Positions 11,523 through 20,074 of a stretch of 64,000 bases of DNA are shown here, piece by piece. The DNA lies in contig QPMI01000475.1 in the NCBI GenBank assembly GCA_004431415.1, forward strand, positions 27,887 to 91,886. The letters run 5' to 3'. Position numbers and translations under genes: made by a program. The stretch's first letter is position 1. Each line of letters begins with the position of its first letter. The notes under the pieces are model-generated. The model did no database searches, had not been told where the DNA came from, and saw only the letters and a list, made by a program, of their open reading frames with translations. The stretch is from Cyanophora paradoxa. Taxonomy: Eukaryota; Glaucocystophyceae; Cyanophorales; Cyanophoraceae.

Positions 11523-12353
11523 ATGGCTGAGCAACCCCCACTTGAACGAATTATTACACCACAGCTATCATTAGCTGCCCCAGCAAACCATGTTCTACAG
11601 CATGCTACCTTTGATGATGTAGAGGGTCTCCAATCGACAGAGGTCCAACCTACAATGAACACCTTTGGTTCCACCCATAAACTGAGATTACAGGAACTCA
11701 GATGTGATAAAAATAATGGAATAGTTAAGACAACTAAGCTACTTGTTACCAATGCAAACTTTTCTGCTCATTATGGAGACCCAGATAGCTATGGAGATCC
11801 TCTTTCTACTTATTCTTTTGAATCTAGGTCGGGAGCTATTAACTGCAAATCGGGGGAGCTTATATTGGTGATGGTCTTAGGGTTGGTGGGGCTGTTGGAG
11901 CGCCTCTATTTGTGAATGATCAACCCAATCCCATTGATCCCAACACAAGAATTCGAACCTATGTCCCAGCATGAATGCCCCTATATAATCAAGATATTCC
12001 CCATTGTTGTGAATGAACAAACAGCAGTAGTAGATTCTCTTGTTGAGATTGGTGACCACTACAAGGTAGTTGTGGATATTCCACCAGATGTTTATGCTCT
12101 TTGTCAAGTAGAGGGTGGAACTCCTAATTTTGCAGTTGTGATCACCCCATATGATAATTTTGGTATTGCTTATCATGGAGTCAATTTCGGTTTGGAAGAC
12201 TATCAGTTTCTGGTTAGAGCCACCAAGTTTGGTATCTACAAGTGTGTATTATATGCTGAGAGAACCGATTTTATTGCAAAGCAGAATACCTATGCTGAAT
12301 ACTATGGGACAAATCGATATTTCCCCATTTTCGGGCAGGATACTGCTCCATAA
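11523..12353 (+). CDS. Element B virion-like paralogue with frameshifts
   Basis: Counterpart of the gene at 8082, sharing QLSLAAPANHVLQHA and LRCDKNNGIVKTTKLLVTN. The reading frame breaks near 11855 (one G missing from a G run), then needs two more single-base restorations near 11971-11980 (a GG and a C run) before the rest (DVYALC ... YNF/YDNFG) reads on to the stop at 12351-12353. The three losses sum to three bases, so the final frame equals the first. It is either a recent pseudogene or an intact gene damaged by homopolymer sequencing error. Amino-acid similarity to the element A copy is clear, but codon choice differs widely, showing long divergence. Confidence 0.75.
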
Positions 12354-12363
12354 GAATATTGGT

Positions 12364-12374
12364 TATATATAGAG
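12364..12374 (+). promoter_or_regulatory. TATATATAGAG box before the element B zinc-finger gene
   Basis: Same 11-mer as at 8936-8946, one base before the ATG at 12376. Confidence 0.45.
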
Positions 12375-12375
12375 T

Positions 12376-12648
12376 ATGGATAGTAAAACAAAAAAGTTTA
12401 TTGATGCTGCTATGACAGTCCATGGTAAAGATAAATTCGATTACAGTGAGACACATTACATCAAAGCTCAAGAGAAAGTATCTGTTAGATGTTTGCAATG
12501 TAACAAGGTGATCCTAACATATCCCTTTAATCATGTGAAGGGATCAGGGTGTAGGGACTGTAACAAAAGAAAGAGTCAAGCACACAGGAAAAGGGCTACT
12601 TCATCAATCAGAGTAGAGTATAGGGATATTTGCATTAGGTTTGACTAG
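12376..12648 (+). CDS. Small zinc-finger protein (element B)
   Basis: A 90-residue orthologue of the protein at 8949, with FIDAAMTVHGKDKFDYSETHY, RCLQCNKV and GCRDCNKRK. All four cysteines of the paired C-x-x-C motifs are kept, as is the exact length. The retained length and motif spacing despite synonymous divergence argue for purifying selection. It sits 23 bp after the virion-like gene and 24 bp before the SpeD-like gene. Confidence 0.75.
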   Translation: MDSKTKKFIDAAMTVHGKDKFDYSETHYIKAQEKVSVRCLQCNKVILTYPFNHVKGSGCRDCNKRKSQAHRKRATSSIRVEYRDICIRFD

Positions 12649-12671
12649 TTAATTTTTCTAAGGTATTCTTA

Positions 12672-13070
12672 ATGGAGACTAAATACAGAGGCTTTCATGT
12701 TATGCTTGATTACAAGGCTAAATCAGCTATTGCAACAGGACATGAGCATGTAAGCTTCCTAGGTAATTGGATTATGGGAACCCTTGAACAAGCAGTATTA
12801 AGACAAGGCATTAGGATTGTTCATAAACACTGTGAGATATTTGATGGCAAAATATCACCTCCTGGTTTTGCATTGGTTCTGCTATTAGATGAAAGCCATT
12901 GCACAGCTCATTGTTATTCCAATGAAGGCATGTTAGCAATTGATATATTCAGTTGTGGTAAAGAAGCTCAGCATAAAACACAAGCAGTTGCAGATGAGAT
13001 CGATAAAACAATGAATTTCTTAACATTTGAGAAGACTGAGAGACATAAACATGATAGATTCCCGTTTTGA
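12672..13070 (+). CDS. SpeD-like S-adenosylmethionine decarboxylase homologue (element B)
   Basis: A 132-residue intact orthologue of the 9408 protein: GFHVMLDY, HKHCEIFDG, LDESHCTAHCYSNEGMLAID and FSCG. The Glu-Ser self-processing site, the following histidine and the FxCG cysteine are all present. It is the last gene before the terminal inverted repeat. That it is intact while a neighbouring gene is frameshifted suggests a functional enzyme and is consistent with the neighbour's breaks being technical. Confidence 0.8.
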   Translation: METKYRGFHVMLDYKAKSAIATGHEHVSFLGNWIMGTLEQAVLRQGIRIVHKHCEIFDGKISPPGFALVLLLDESHCTAHCYSNEGMLAIDIFSCGKEAQHKTQAVADEIDKTMNFLTFEKTERHKHDRFPF

Positions 13071-13562
13071 TGGGTTTCTATTATGGTGATCAGGGTGATT
13101 TACCTTTTTTATTACAATGGCAATCGTTAAAAAAGGATATAATATATCCTTTCCTACAATAGCTTTCTACAATGATTTTCTTTCTACAGTAGCTTTTGTT
13201 ACAATAGAATTCTACTGTATGATGTAGCCGAAATATGAATGCACCCTACATTAAGCAATGTCAAGTATTTCGAATACTATTCGATTTCCTTACAATAACA
13301 CTCAGCATCTGCCCTAGATTCCCCCTATTATATTATATTTATATTTAAGTGGACTCAAGGTTGACTCATATTAATCGTAAAAGTAGTAAAAGTATATGGA
13401 TTTTGTTACGAATTCAATGCAAGGGTTGACTAAGTGGGTTGAGTTGACTCAAATTTCACAGGAAATAACAATGAATCAGAGTATAAATGCATTTTTTGAA
13501 TCAACTACACCAACTAACACTGAGATTTTACCAATATATGAGGTCCTTACTGAATATGGTTT

Positions 13563-13655
13563 GTGTGACAGGTGTGACAGGTCTATCCCAAACTTTTCTA
13601 TAGCATAAAAATGAACTCTCAAAAGTTTGGGATGGACCTGTCACACCTGTCACAC
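13563..13655. repeat. Hairpin with paired GTGTGACAG sites, copy 1 (element B)
   Basis: GTGTGACAGGTGTGACAGG plus TCTATCCCAAACTTTT on the left pairs with its complement on the right around a loop of about 22 bases. A half-site recurs at about 13759-13778 and a full second hairpin at 13855-13947. It occupies the position of the GGTAAC hairpins of element A. Confidence 0.9.
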
Positions 13656-13854
13656 TCGATTATTTCATTTGTTTATTCAAGTAGAATTACATAGATAAAC
13701 TTCTTACTTATTGTTACTGAGTTTTTCATTATAAAAGAGATCCTTACTGAATATGGTTTGTGTGACAGGTGTGACAGGATGCATTTTGTGAATCAACTAC
13801 ACCAACTAACACTGAAATTTTAACATTAAAAGAGATCCTTACTGAATATGGTTT

Positions 13855-13947
13855 GTGTGACAGGTGTGACAGGTCTATCCCAAACTTTTCTATAACATAA
13901 AAATGAACTATCAAAAGTTTGGGATAGACCTGTCACACCTGTCACAC
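13855..13947. repeat. Hairpin with paired GTGTGACAG sites, copy 2 (element B)
   Basis: Almost identical to 13563-13655. Both copies follow the same lead sequence, CCTTACTGAATATGGTTT, showing a duplicated unit. Confidence 0.9.
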
Positions 13948-14199
13948 CCAATTATTTCAAAAATCCTAAGGGTCCCCCTTAGAATCATTAAAACATGATA
14001 AAAACATATAAGTTTCATGTATAATTACGATTGAATTCAATAAGAGATCGATTTGTTTTATTTAACAAATGAATCTTTTATGGATCTTAATCGAGTTTAG
14101 CGATATATTTCCGATTAAATGAATTAAATTTAATTAAATTTAATCGAGAAAGTACATGAATATAATATCGATTAAATCAATTAACTTTTAGACCAATCA

Positions 14200-14480
14200 C
14201 ACATAGTAAAATGCGGAGTTTTAACCAGAGGCAAGATCTAATTGAGATTCAGTTATATTATTCGGAAATATATACAGATTATCGATAGACTCAGTAAGAC
14301 TAATCGGAAAATAAGAGAAATTTACGATAAAATATCGAAAAGAATACAAAATAATCGAAATAAATGAATATTCGATAAGATATACACAGATTATCGATTG
14401 ATTGAAATAGAATATACGAGATATATCAACAAAATCAATTAAGATAAGCCGAGGGTTAAAACTCCGCATTTTACTATGTG
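14200..14480. repeat. 281-bp terminal structure of element B
   Basis: It begins CACATAGTAAAATGCGGAG and ends with the exact complement, giving 27-base arms that flank about 227 bp that are not self-complementary. The same structure, inverted, starts element C (58170-58450). The arms would allow the inner part to be present in either orientation. Confidence 0.9.
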
Positions 14481-15412
14481 TCGTGTATACAGCCAACAGG
14501 CCGTCTCCCGCGGGATTGGCATTTCCTGAAAAGCAAATGACTCGTGAACCCGCCCGCAGACGACTGGAAAACAGCTGGTTTGTCTTGAATGCGAAGCTCG
14601 CGTTCGCAAGAAGATACTCCGTTATTCCACAATCGGAAATCACATATATCCAGCCATCGCCCTTTGAGTCTGTACAAAACCCAGATCCGAGAAATTCGCC
14701 TGACGTCGACGTTCCAGATGGACATTGCGGACCGAAAGAATTTCGATAACCATTGCCTGGACGCCATAAGGTCACGCCGTAGTCTTCAGGAATAATCATC
14801 GCCGAGGCATCTGGAACCCAGAAGAGGCTGCCCACGTTTTTCGAACTCCCTGCGCCTCTGGCAATGGAATATAGAAGGCGCTTGCCGGAATCCCAGATAT
14901 TTAAACGACTGGCGACAATATTGATGTTAGGATCGTTCTCAACGCATAGAGCGGCCAGTAGTCCATTTGAAGAAATTGCAATGTTTTCAACCTGCACACC
15001 GATTGATCGTATGCATGCGCCCGTTCAAATTGCAAAAACGCACCTTGCTTATTTGGTAAACGGAACCCTCAGAGATTGTAGCGACAAGCTCAAGGTGAAG
15101 CTGAAGCTTGTCCTTGACATTTGTGAAGCGCCAGGTAACGTTGTAGAAGAATATTCCTGCATCCTGAACACTCCACGGCAGTCCTCCCACGGCGAGATAT
15201 GAGCTGTCTGGGCTGAATGACAAGGCCAACACAGGGAATGGGCGCCATTGTATGGCTGCGATCTGAGAGCCATCGCTTGAGTTCCACAGACGAACCCAAG
15301 AATCTTGACTCCCTGAAGCTATCAAGTTCCCATCGGGAGAGATTGCAATTGCGTTGACTCGCTGAGTGTGTCCAAGAAGTATCGCCAGCTGTGTCCAGCG
15401 AGCTGTTGTGTA
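14481..15412 (-). pseudogene. WD40-repeat host gene truncated by the viral element
   Basis: The minus strand reads GHTQRVNAIAISPDGNLIASGS then WVRLWNSSDG, followed by further beta-propeller blades (LALSFSPDSSYLAVGG; RLNIWDSGKRLL), so this is a WD40 protein. One clean 52-nt intron fits at 14992-15043 (GTGCGT...TGTGCAG), joining VYQISK to VENIAIS. The coding frame runs straight into the element at 14480 and would continue with element sequence to 14221, so the C-terminal part is lost. Upstream of about 15412 (an AG acceptor) no further exon is evident before palindrome-rich DNA. The remaining host half should lie left of elements A and B. Confidence 0.75.
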
Positions 15413-16556
15413 TCGATATCGATATCATAAATATATATAAGATTACTTGCATGATATGAGCGGTCTTATAGATTATGCATGCGCATATATAAGCTCAAGC
15501 AGGATCCTGACCTGCGGCCGTCGGACTCCCTTGAAGAGGTGCCGGCGTCGGTGACGGTGGATCAGGATATCGATCCGTACGCGTGTTTTCAGATTGCAAT
15601 TGCGTGCGCCCTGGGCCGATGCCGAAGCTTAAGCCCGGTCTTGCACGGGCAGCGCTAGCGGTAGCTTCCATATAAATAGTCTTCGAATTCGAGGCCGGCG
15701 TTGCCGCATGCGCAAGTGCGCTCAACGTTAACGCAACCGAAATTTGAATGCATATGGCTAGCGCTGCAACTGTATACGTACGTATACATATACATGCATG
15801 CGCATATTCATCTTTGCATGCGCGCGTACGATCTGGATCTCGAGCTCTAGATCTAGCTACGAATACGGGAGCATACACAGATCTAGATCTCGCGATCGCG
15901 ATCGACGCTAACTTAAGCTTTCGATTGCGAAGCCGTCGACGTCGGCCGCGGGCTGTATACGTAGCTAACTTTAACGCAGACATCAATCGGCTCGCGATCG
16001 GAAGAACGTTGAATTGGGAACTGCAGCTGCGGATCGCTAGACTCTGAGATTATATATATAAAGCTAAGCGCGCGCGCGGCATGACTCTCATGCCATGATC
16101 ATATGCATGATGATCATCCCGCATGCGCAGTGCGCATAATATGATCATGATAGCTGATCATGACTCATGATCAGTGACTCTAGATGTGAGCTGCGCTGCA
16201 TCTGTCTAGATCTGGAGTCTCTAGACTCGAGACTCTATCGATATCTGCAGCGACTATCATATCTGCAAATGTGCAGCTACTATAGTACATGATGTGTACA
16301 TCATAGTATATATATCGCCGAGCACGTGATTGATCAGCTCAGATCATCGGATTCACTGACTCAAGTGATCGTGAGTCATGCCTGATCGATATCAGCTGCA
16401 GCTGCAGGCTGCAGCCTTGCATGGCGCCGGCCGCCCGGCCGCGCGGCCCCGGCGCGGCGGCCTATAGCTAGTTCCACTACCGTACGCGTAGTACCGGGCC
16501 ACTACTACCGGCCGCGCGCCGGGCCGCGGACTGTACAAGTACAGTAGTAGTACTGA

Positions 16557-16826
16557 GCACTGTAAAACGAGAAATGCATATGTCCGGCGTCACTTTATTT
16601 CGGCAAAACCCGAATTGCGCCGAAATTGTGGTTCATCCGCATCATATTTTCGGCGGCACAGCCAGTCCGCCTGGGCGACGGGTACATTGACCCCTCTCCT
16701 GCCATACATCTGCACAATTCTGGCAGAAGCAAATATTCGGCGCCGCGGCCGGGGCTACGCCGAAAATTAAAAGCGCCGAATATTAAGTTCTGCCGGACAT
16801 TTCTCGTTAAATTTAACAGTACATGT
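16557..16826. mobile_element. MITE-like element with ACTGTAAAACGAGAAAT ends
   Basis: Imperfect terminal inverted repeats (TGTAAAACGAGAAATG...TGTCCGGC and GCCGGACATTTCTCGTTAAATTTAACAG in parts) enclose about 200 bp with no ORF. The interior contains repeated CGGCAAA / GCCGAA words. Confidence 0.55.
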
Positions 16827-17281
16827 GCTGAGAATTCGAATCGGCCGATCATCGGATCGCGATTCGCGATTCACGTCGATTTCACGATCAGATTCGCGTT
16901 AAATGATCGGCCCGGCGGCGAAGATCGCATTCGCCGATGATTCGCGATACTATATATGAAGTTTGATTCAAATTCATAGCGATCGCGACGGAGATTTGAT
17001 GAGTCCATTTTGAGATCGCGAATCGCGATTCGCGCAATCGCGAAGTTTATTTAATTTGCATGCAATATTAATTGCAATTGCAACTTGCAAGACTCCGAGA
17101 CTCGGAGTCGGCGATCGAATTCGAAGCGCCGCGGCGCAGCTGCCACTGCCTGCCAGTGCGCGCGTATATACGTACGATTCATGGCCATGGATGCGCCGCA
17201 TCATGCATATGGCATGCCGCATGAGGCCCGCATCGATACCGTAACAGTATTATCGTTATAATTAATTATATCCGATGATCG

Positions 17282-17543
17282 TACCGTAAAACACAATATT
17301 AATGCGCTCAATATTAATGCGTTTTTGGACCCGGACCCCTCGTATGGCTAATAATGCGCCCCCAAATTAATGCGTTTTTACGCTTTCTCGCCTGCATAAG
17401 GGGGGTACTGAGTCCTACTGTCTGCAGTTTCTTAGCGTTCTGTTATTAATGCGCCCCCAAATTAATGCGTTTTGACGGCAAAAAACGCATTAATTTGGGG
17501 GCGCATTAATATTATGCGCGCATTAATATTCTGCTTTACGGTA
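17282..17543. mobile_element. MITE-like element with TACCGTAAA ends and ATTAATGCG interior repeats
   Basis: The left end TACCGTAAAACACAATATTA and the complement of the right end, TACCGTAAAGCAGAATATTA, match at all but two positions and continue into AATGCGC. The interior repeats CCCCCAAATTAATGCG several times in both orientations. Confidence 0.7.
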
Positions 17544-19089
17544 GGTTACGGAACTTACGGACCAAGTTACTGTACGCGCCGTGTACGGTACGCATGCGCA
17601 CTACGGAGTCTCGAGTCTACGGTACATACGCGCACGATCGCGACGATCATCGTCGATTCATCGCATCGGCCGATCGACTTGTTGAGATTCTTGAGAATCG
17701 AATCGGCTAGCGCTGAGAGTCATATCCGGATTCCGGAGTCCGGCGGCTCCGGCCCGGCGGACCGGACTCGGGATGCGCGGAGTTGAGAATTCGAATCGGC
17801 CGATCGACGATCGCGAACTTGAATTCGAATCAGATTCGATTCGCGATCGGCGAAAATCGCGATACCGTGGAAGACTTAATTATAATTAGCGTTGGTAATT
17901 TGGACTTAATTATAATTAGCGCAAATTACCGCGCGGCGCCCGCGTTCTAAAACTTAAAATTGCAAATTAATATTACCGCGGTAATTTGGTACTACTAAAT
18001 TGGTAGCGCATGCGCAGCGGTTGTACGTACGTATACGTCTTTTGCGGTAATTTCGTACCGCGCCAAATCAAGGCGCAGAATTTAAGTTTTACATGCACCA
18101 GTACACCGTACTAGATATCCGATTCATTGCGATCGCGAGATTCGCGACGCGACGTCGTCGTCACGTCGACCGCGATCATTGGATCGAATCCGATCGATCC
18201 GGCCGCCGGCCCCGGCGCCGGCGGGCCGCGCGCAGAATCGCCGCAGATGCAAATTAACACTACAGCTACGTAAACGATTGGAGATAATTGTGAAATAAAT
18301 ACGATCCCGCAAATCAATGAAATCATGCCGCAGTGCGGGGGGCCGCGCCGCCGCGCCGCCGCGGCCTGCGGTCCTGGGCCCCTGGCTGCGGATCACGCGG
18401 ATCATGATCATGACTCAGTGATCATGGTCGACGTGCCGCAAAACTTGCGGCAAAAGGGCAGTCAAAAGGAGTACAAAAGCTGGCAGAGCTCGAGGTGGGT
18501 ACAAAAGGAGAACGTACAAAAGCTGGATCACAGAGTCAAGGGCAGGCAACGTTAACAGGACAGTCAAAGGGATCACAAAAGCTGGCTAAGGTGGGCTGTC
18601 GAACTGCAAACGACGGCGAACTATAGGTCGAGCGCGAGGACTGATTATCATAGTACATATACAGCCGGCAAAGCAGATCTAGAGGACAAAAAGAGAAGTC
18701 GGAATTCGAAGATAGTCACGGTCGGAAGAAGAAGCCTCTAGAGGACCAATTGCAAGGTCACGGGCCGGAAGTCGATCCGGGTGATTCCGGGATCCGGTCT
18801 CCTGGGGAGCGGGGAAGGGAGGTCACATATCATGCCCCGGCGCACGCTGTCATGGCTCTCGAGCTCTCCGAGTAGCACAGGTCATCCTCAGGGCCTGCAT
18901 GAGAAGCCTCCATCCGGTCTCTCGGAGTGGCTTAACGTGATCTGCCGAGAGCGCCTGCTCGCCCCGTAATGATCACCGCGGGCGGCGGATCTAGCCACGC
19001 AGGCGGCGCCCACCTCGGGGAGCCGCCACGGAACCGGAAGCAGGAGATTGCACGGCAGAGCAGAAAGGACCGCTGGGCCCCGCCGCCCC

Positions 19090-20023
19090 TCACCGGACGC
19101 GGGTCATGCTGAGGACGAGGACGTCGTCGGGGCTGACCGCCGGCTCCCCCTCCCCCTCCCCCTCGGCGGCGAGGCGGGGCGCCGGCCCGGCGCCAGGCCC
19201 GGCGCTGGGCCCGGCGGCCCCCGCGACGGCGCGCCACTTGAAGCTCTCGGCGAGGAGCTCGAAGAAGGGGCCGCAGTCGACGTCCCGCGCGTGGTACGCC
19301 AGCAGCACCTCCGTCTGAGCTCGAGGGGCGTCGGATTGTGAGCCACGGGCAAGACAGCGGAGCGGGGCGGGGCGGGGCGGGGGCACCTTGCCCGGGGTGG
19401 AGAGGGCGCGCATGGTGCGGGCGAGGGGCGCGAAGAGGGACTCGTGGTACACGCAGTCGGCCGCGAGGACGAGGTCGAAGGGGGGCCGGGCGCGCGCGAA
19501 GGCGGCGGCGGAGCGCGTCCAGTCGAGCTCGGCGACCTCGACGTTGAAGGCGGCGGGGTTCGCCTCCACGTTGGCCCGCAGGTTCTCCAGCGCCAGGTCC
19601 TTGTCCGTCAGGACCGCCCGCGCGCCCAGGCACGCCGCCGCGATCCCGCACAGGCCCGTCCCCGCCCCGAGCTCTGCAGCGCCGTCGATTATATATGATC
19701 AGTGATGCCCCACGCCGAAAGCGCGGCCCGCGGCAGCTGCAGCGGCGCATCGACGCGGCCGGCGCGGCGAGGCGAAGCGCACCAAGGACGTGCTTGCCGA
19801 TCAGGCAGCCGGGGCGCGCCCGTGCGAGCTCCTCGACATAGCGCGCCAGCCGCACGGCTCCCTCCCACAGCCGTCCGCCGGGCCCCGCGTTCACGGGATT
19901 CTCGAGCACCTGCCGCGCCGTTAGACGTTGAGCGGGAAGAGCCGCGCAATCGCGTCAGCCACGCAGGAGTGCACCTGCAGCGGAGCGCCGAAGAGCTCGA
20001 AAGTGGTCGGCATCGCCCTGCGC
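19090..20023 (-). CDS. METTL21-like protein methyltransferase (family 16)
   Basis: Spliced reading starts at ATG 20023 (MPTTFELFG). Introns: 19910-19926 (17 nt), 19674-19782 and 19315-19386. Joining gives RLWEGAVRLARY, then motif I LELGAGTGLCGIAAACLGA, the acidic post-I loop LTDKD, the family hallmark DCVY in LAADCVYHES, and a C-terminal TEVLLAYHARD ... FFELL block ending at TRVR. This is the seven-beta-strand class I fold of the METTL21/FAM86/EEF1AKMT-type lysine methyltransferases; the target protein cannot be told from sequence. It shares a 51-bp divergent promoter region with the TFIIIA-like gene. Confidence 0.8.
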
Positions 20024-20074
20024 AACGCCTCCCGCGCGCCCAGGCGACGGTTTCACCGCCTCCGCAAGCTGCAG

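Larger units (their letters stand above)
13305..14480. repeat. Element B right terminal inverted repeat, about 1.18 kb
   Basis: Nearly identical in reverse complement to 58170-59342. The shared block starts at GCATCTGCCCTAGATTCC (13305) and runs to the terminal CACATAG/CTATGTG edge at 14480, where GC-rich host DNA begins. Inside are the GTGTGACAG hairpins (13563-13655 and 13855-13947), an AT-rich tract, and the 281-bp terminal structure. A TIR of this length is typical of Polinton/Maverick-like elements. Confidence 0.9.
15413..19089. other. Gene-poor host DNA, dense in short palindromes and small repeats
   Basis: No convincing gene. 15480-16430 is packed with 4-6 bp palindromes (GCATGC, GATC, CTAG, GTATAC, CGATCG). 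16557-16826 and 17282-17543 are MITE-like elements listed separately. 17865-18110 is rich in TAATTATAATTAGCG and AATTTGGTAC words and may be another. 18455-18595 repeats TACAAAAGCTGG and similar. ORFs here lack recognisable protein sequence. Confidence 0.6.

Noticed and set aside
13396-13608. A 70-residue ORF in the element B TIR
   Set aside because: Its second half translates the GTGTGACAG hairpin; the reading is a by-product of repeats and has no counterpart in element A.
15495-16047. ORFs of 99-163 residues on both strands in palindrome-rich DNA
   Set aside because: Composition follows the GATC/GCATGC palindromes, there is no domain or homologous repeat, and both strands are open because stops are rare in such sequence.
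19048-19705. Plus-strand long ORFs over the methyltransferase
   Set aside because: GC-rich antisense shadows; the minus strand has the LELGAGTG and DCVY motifs and sensible introns.
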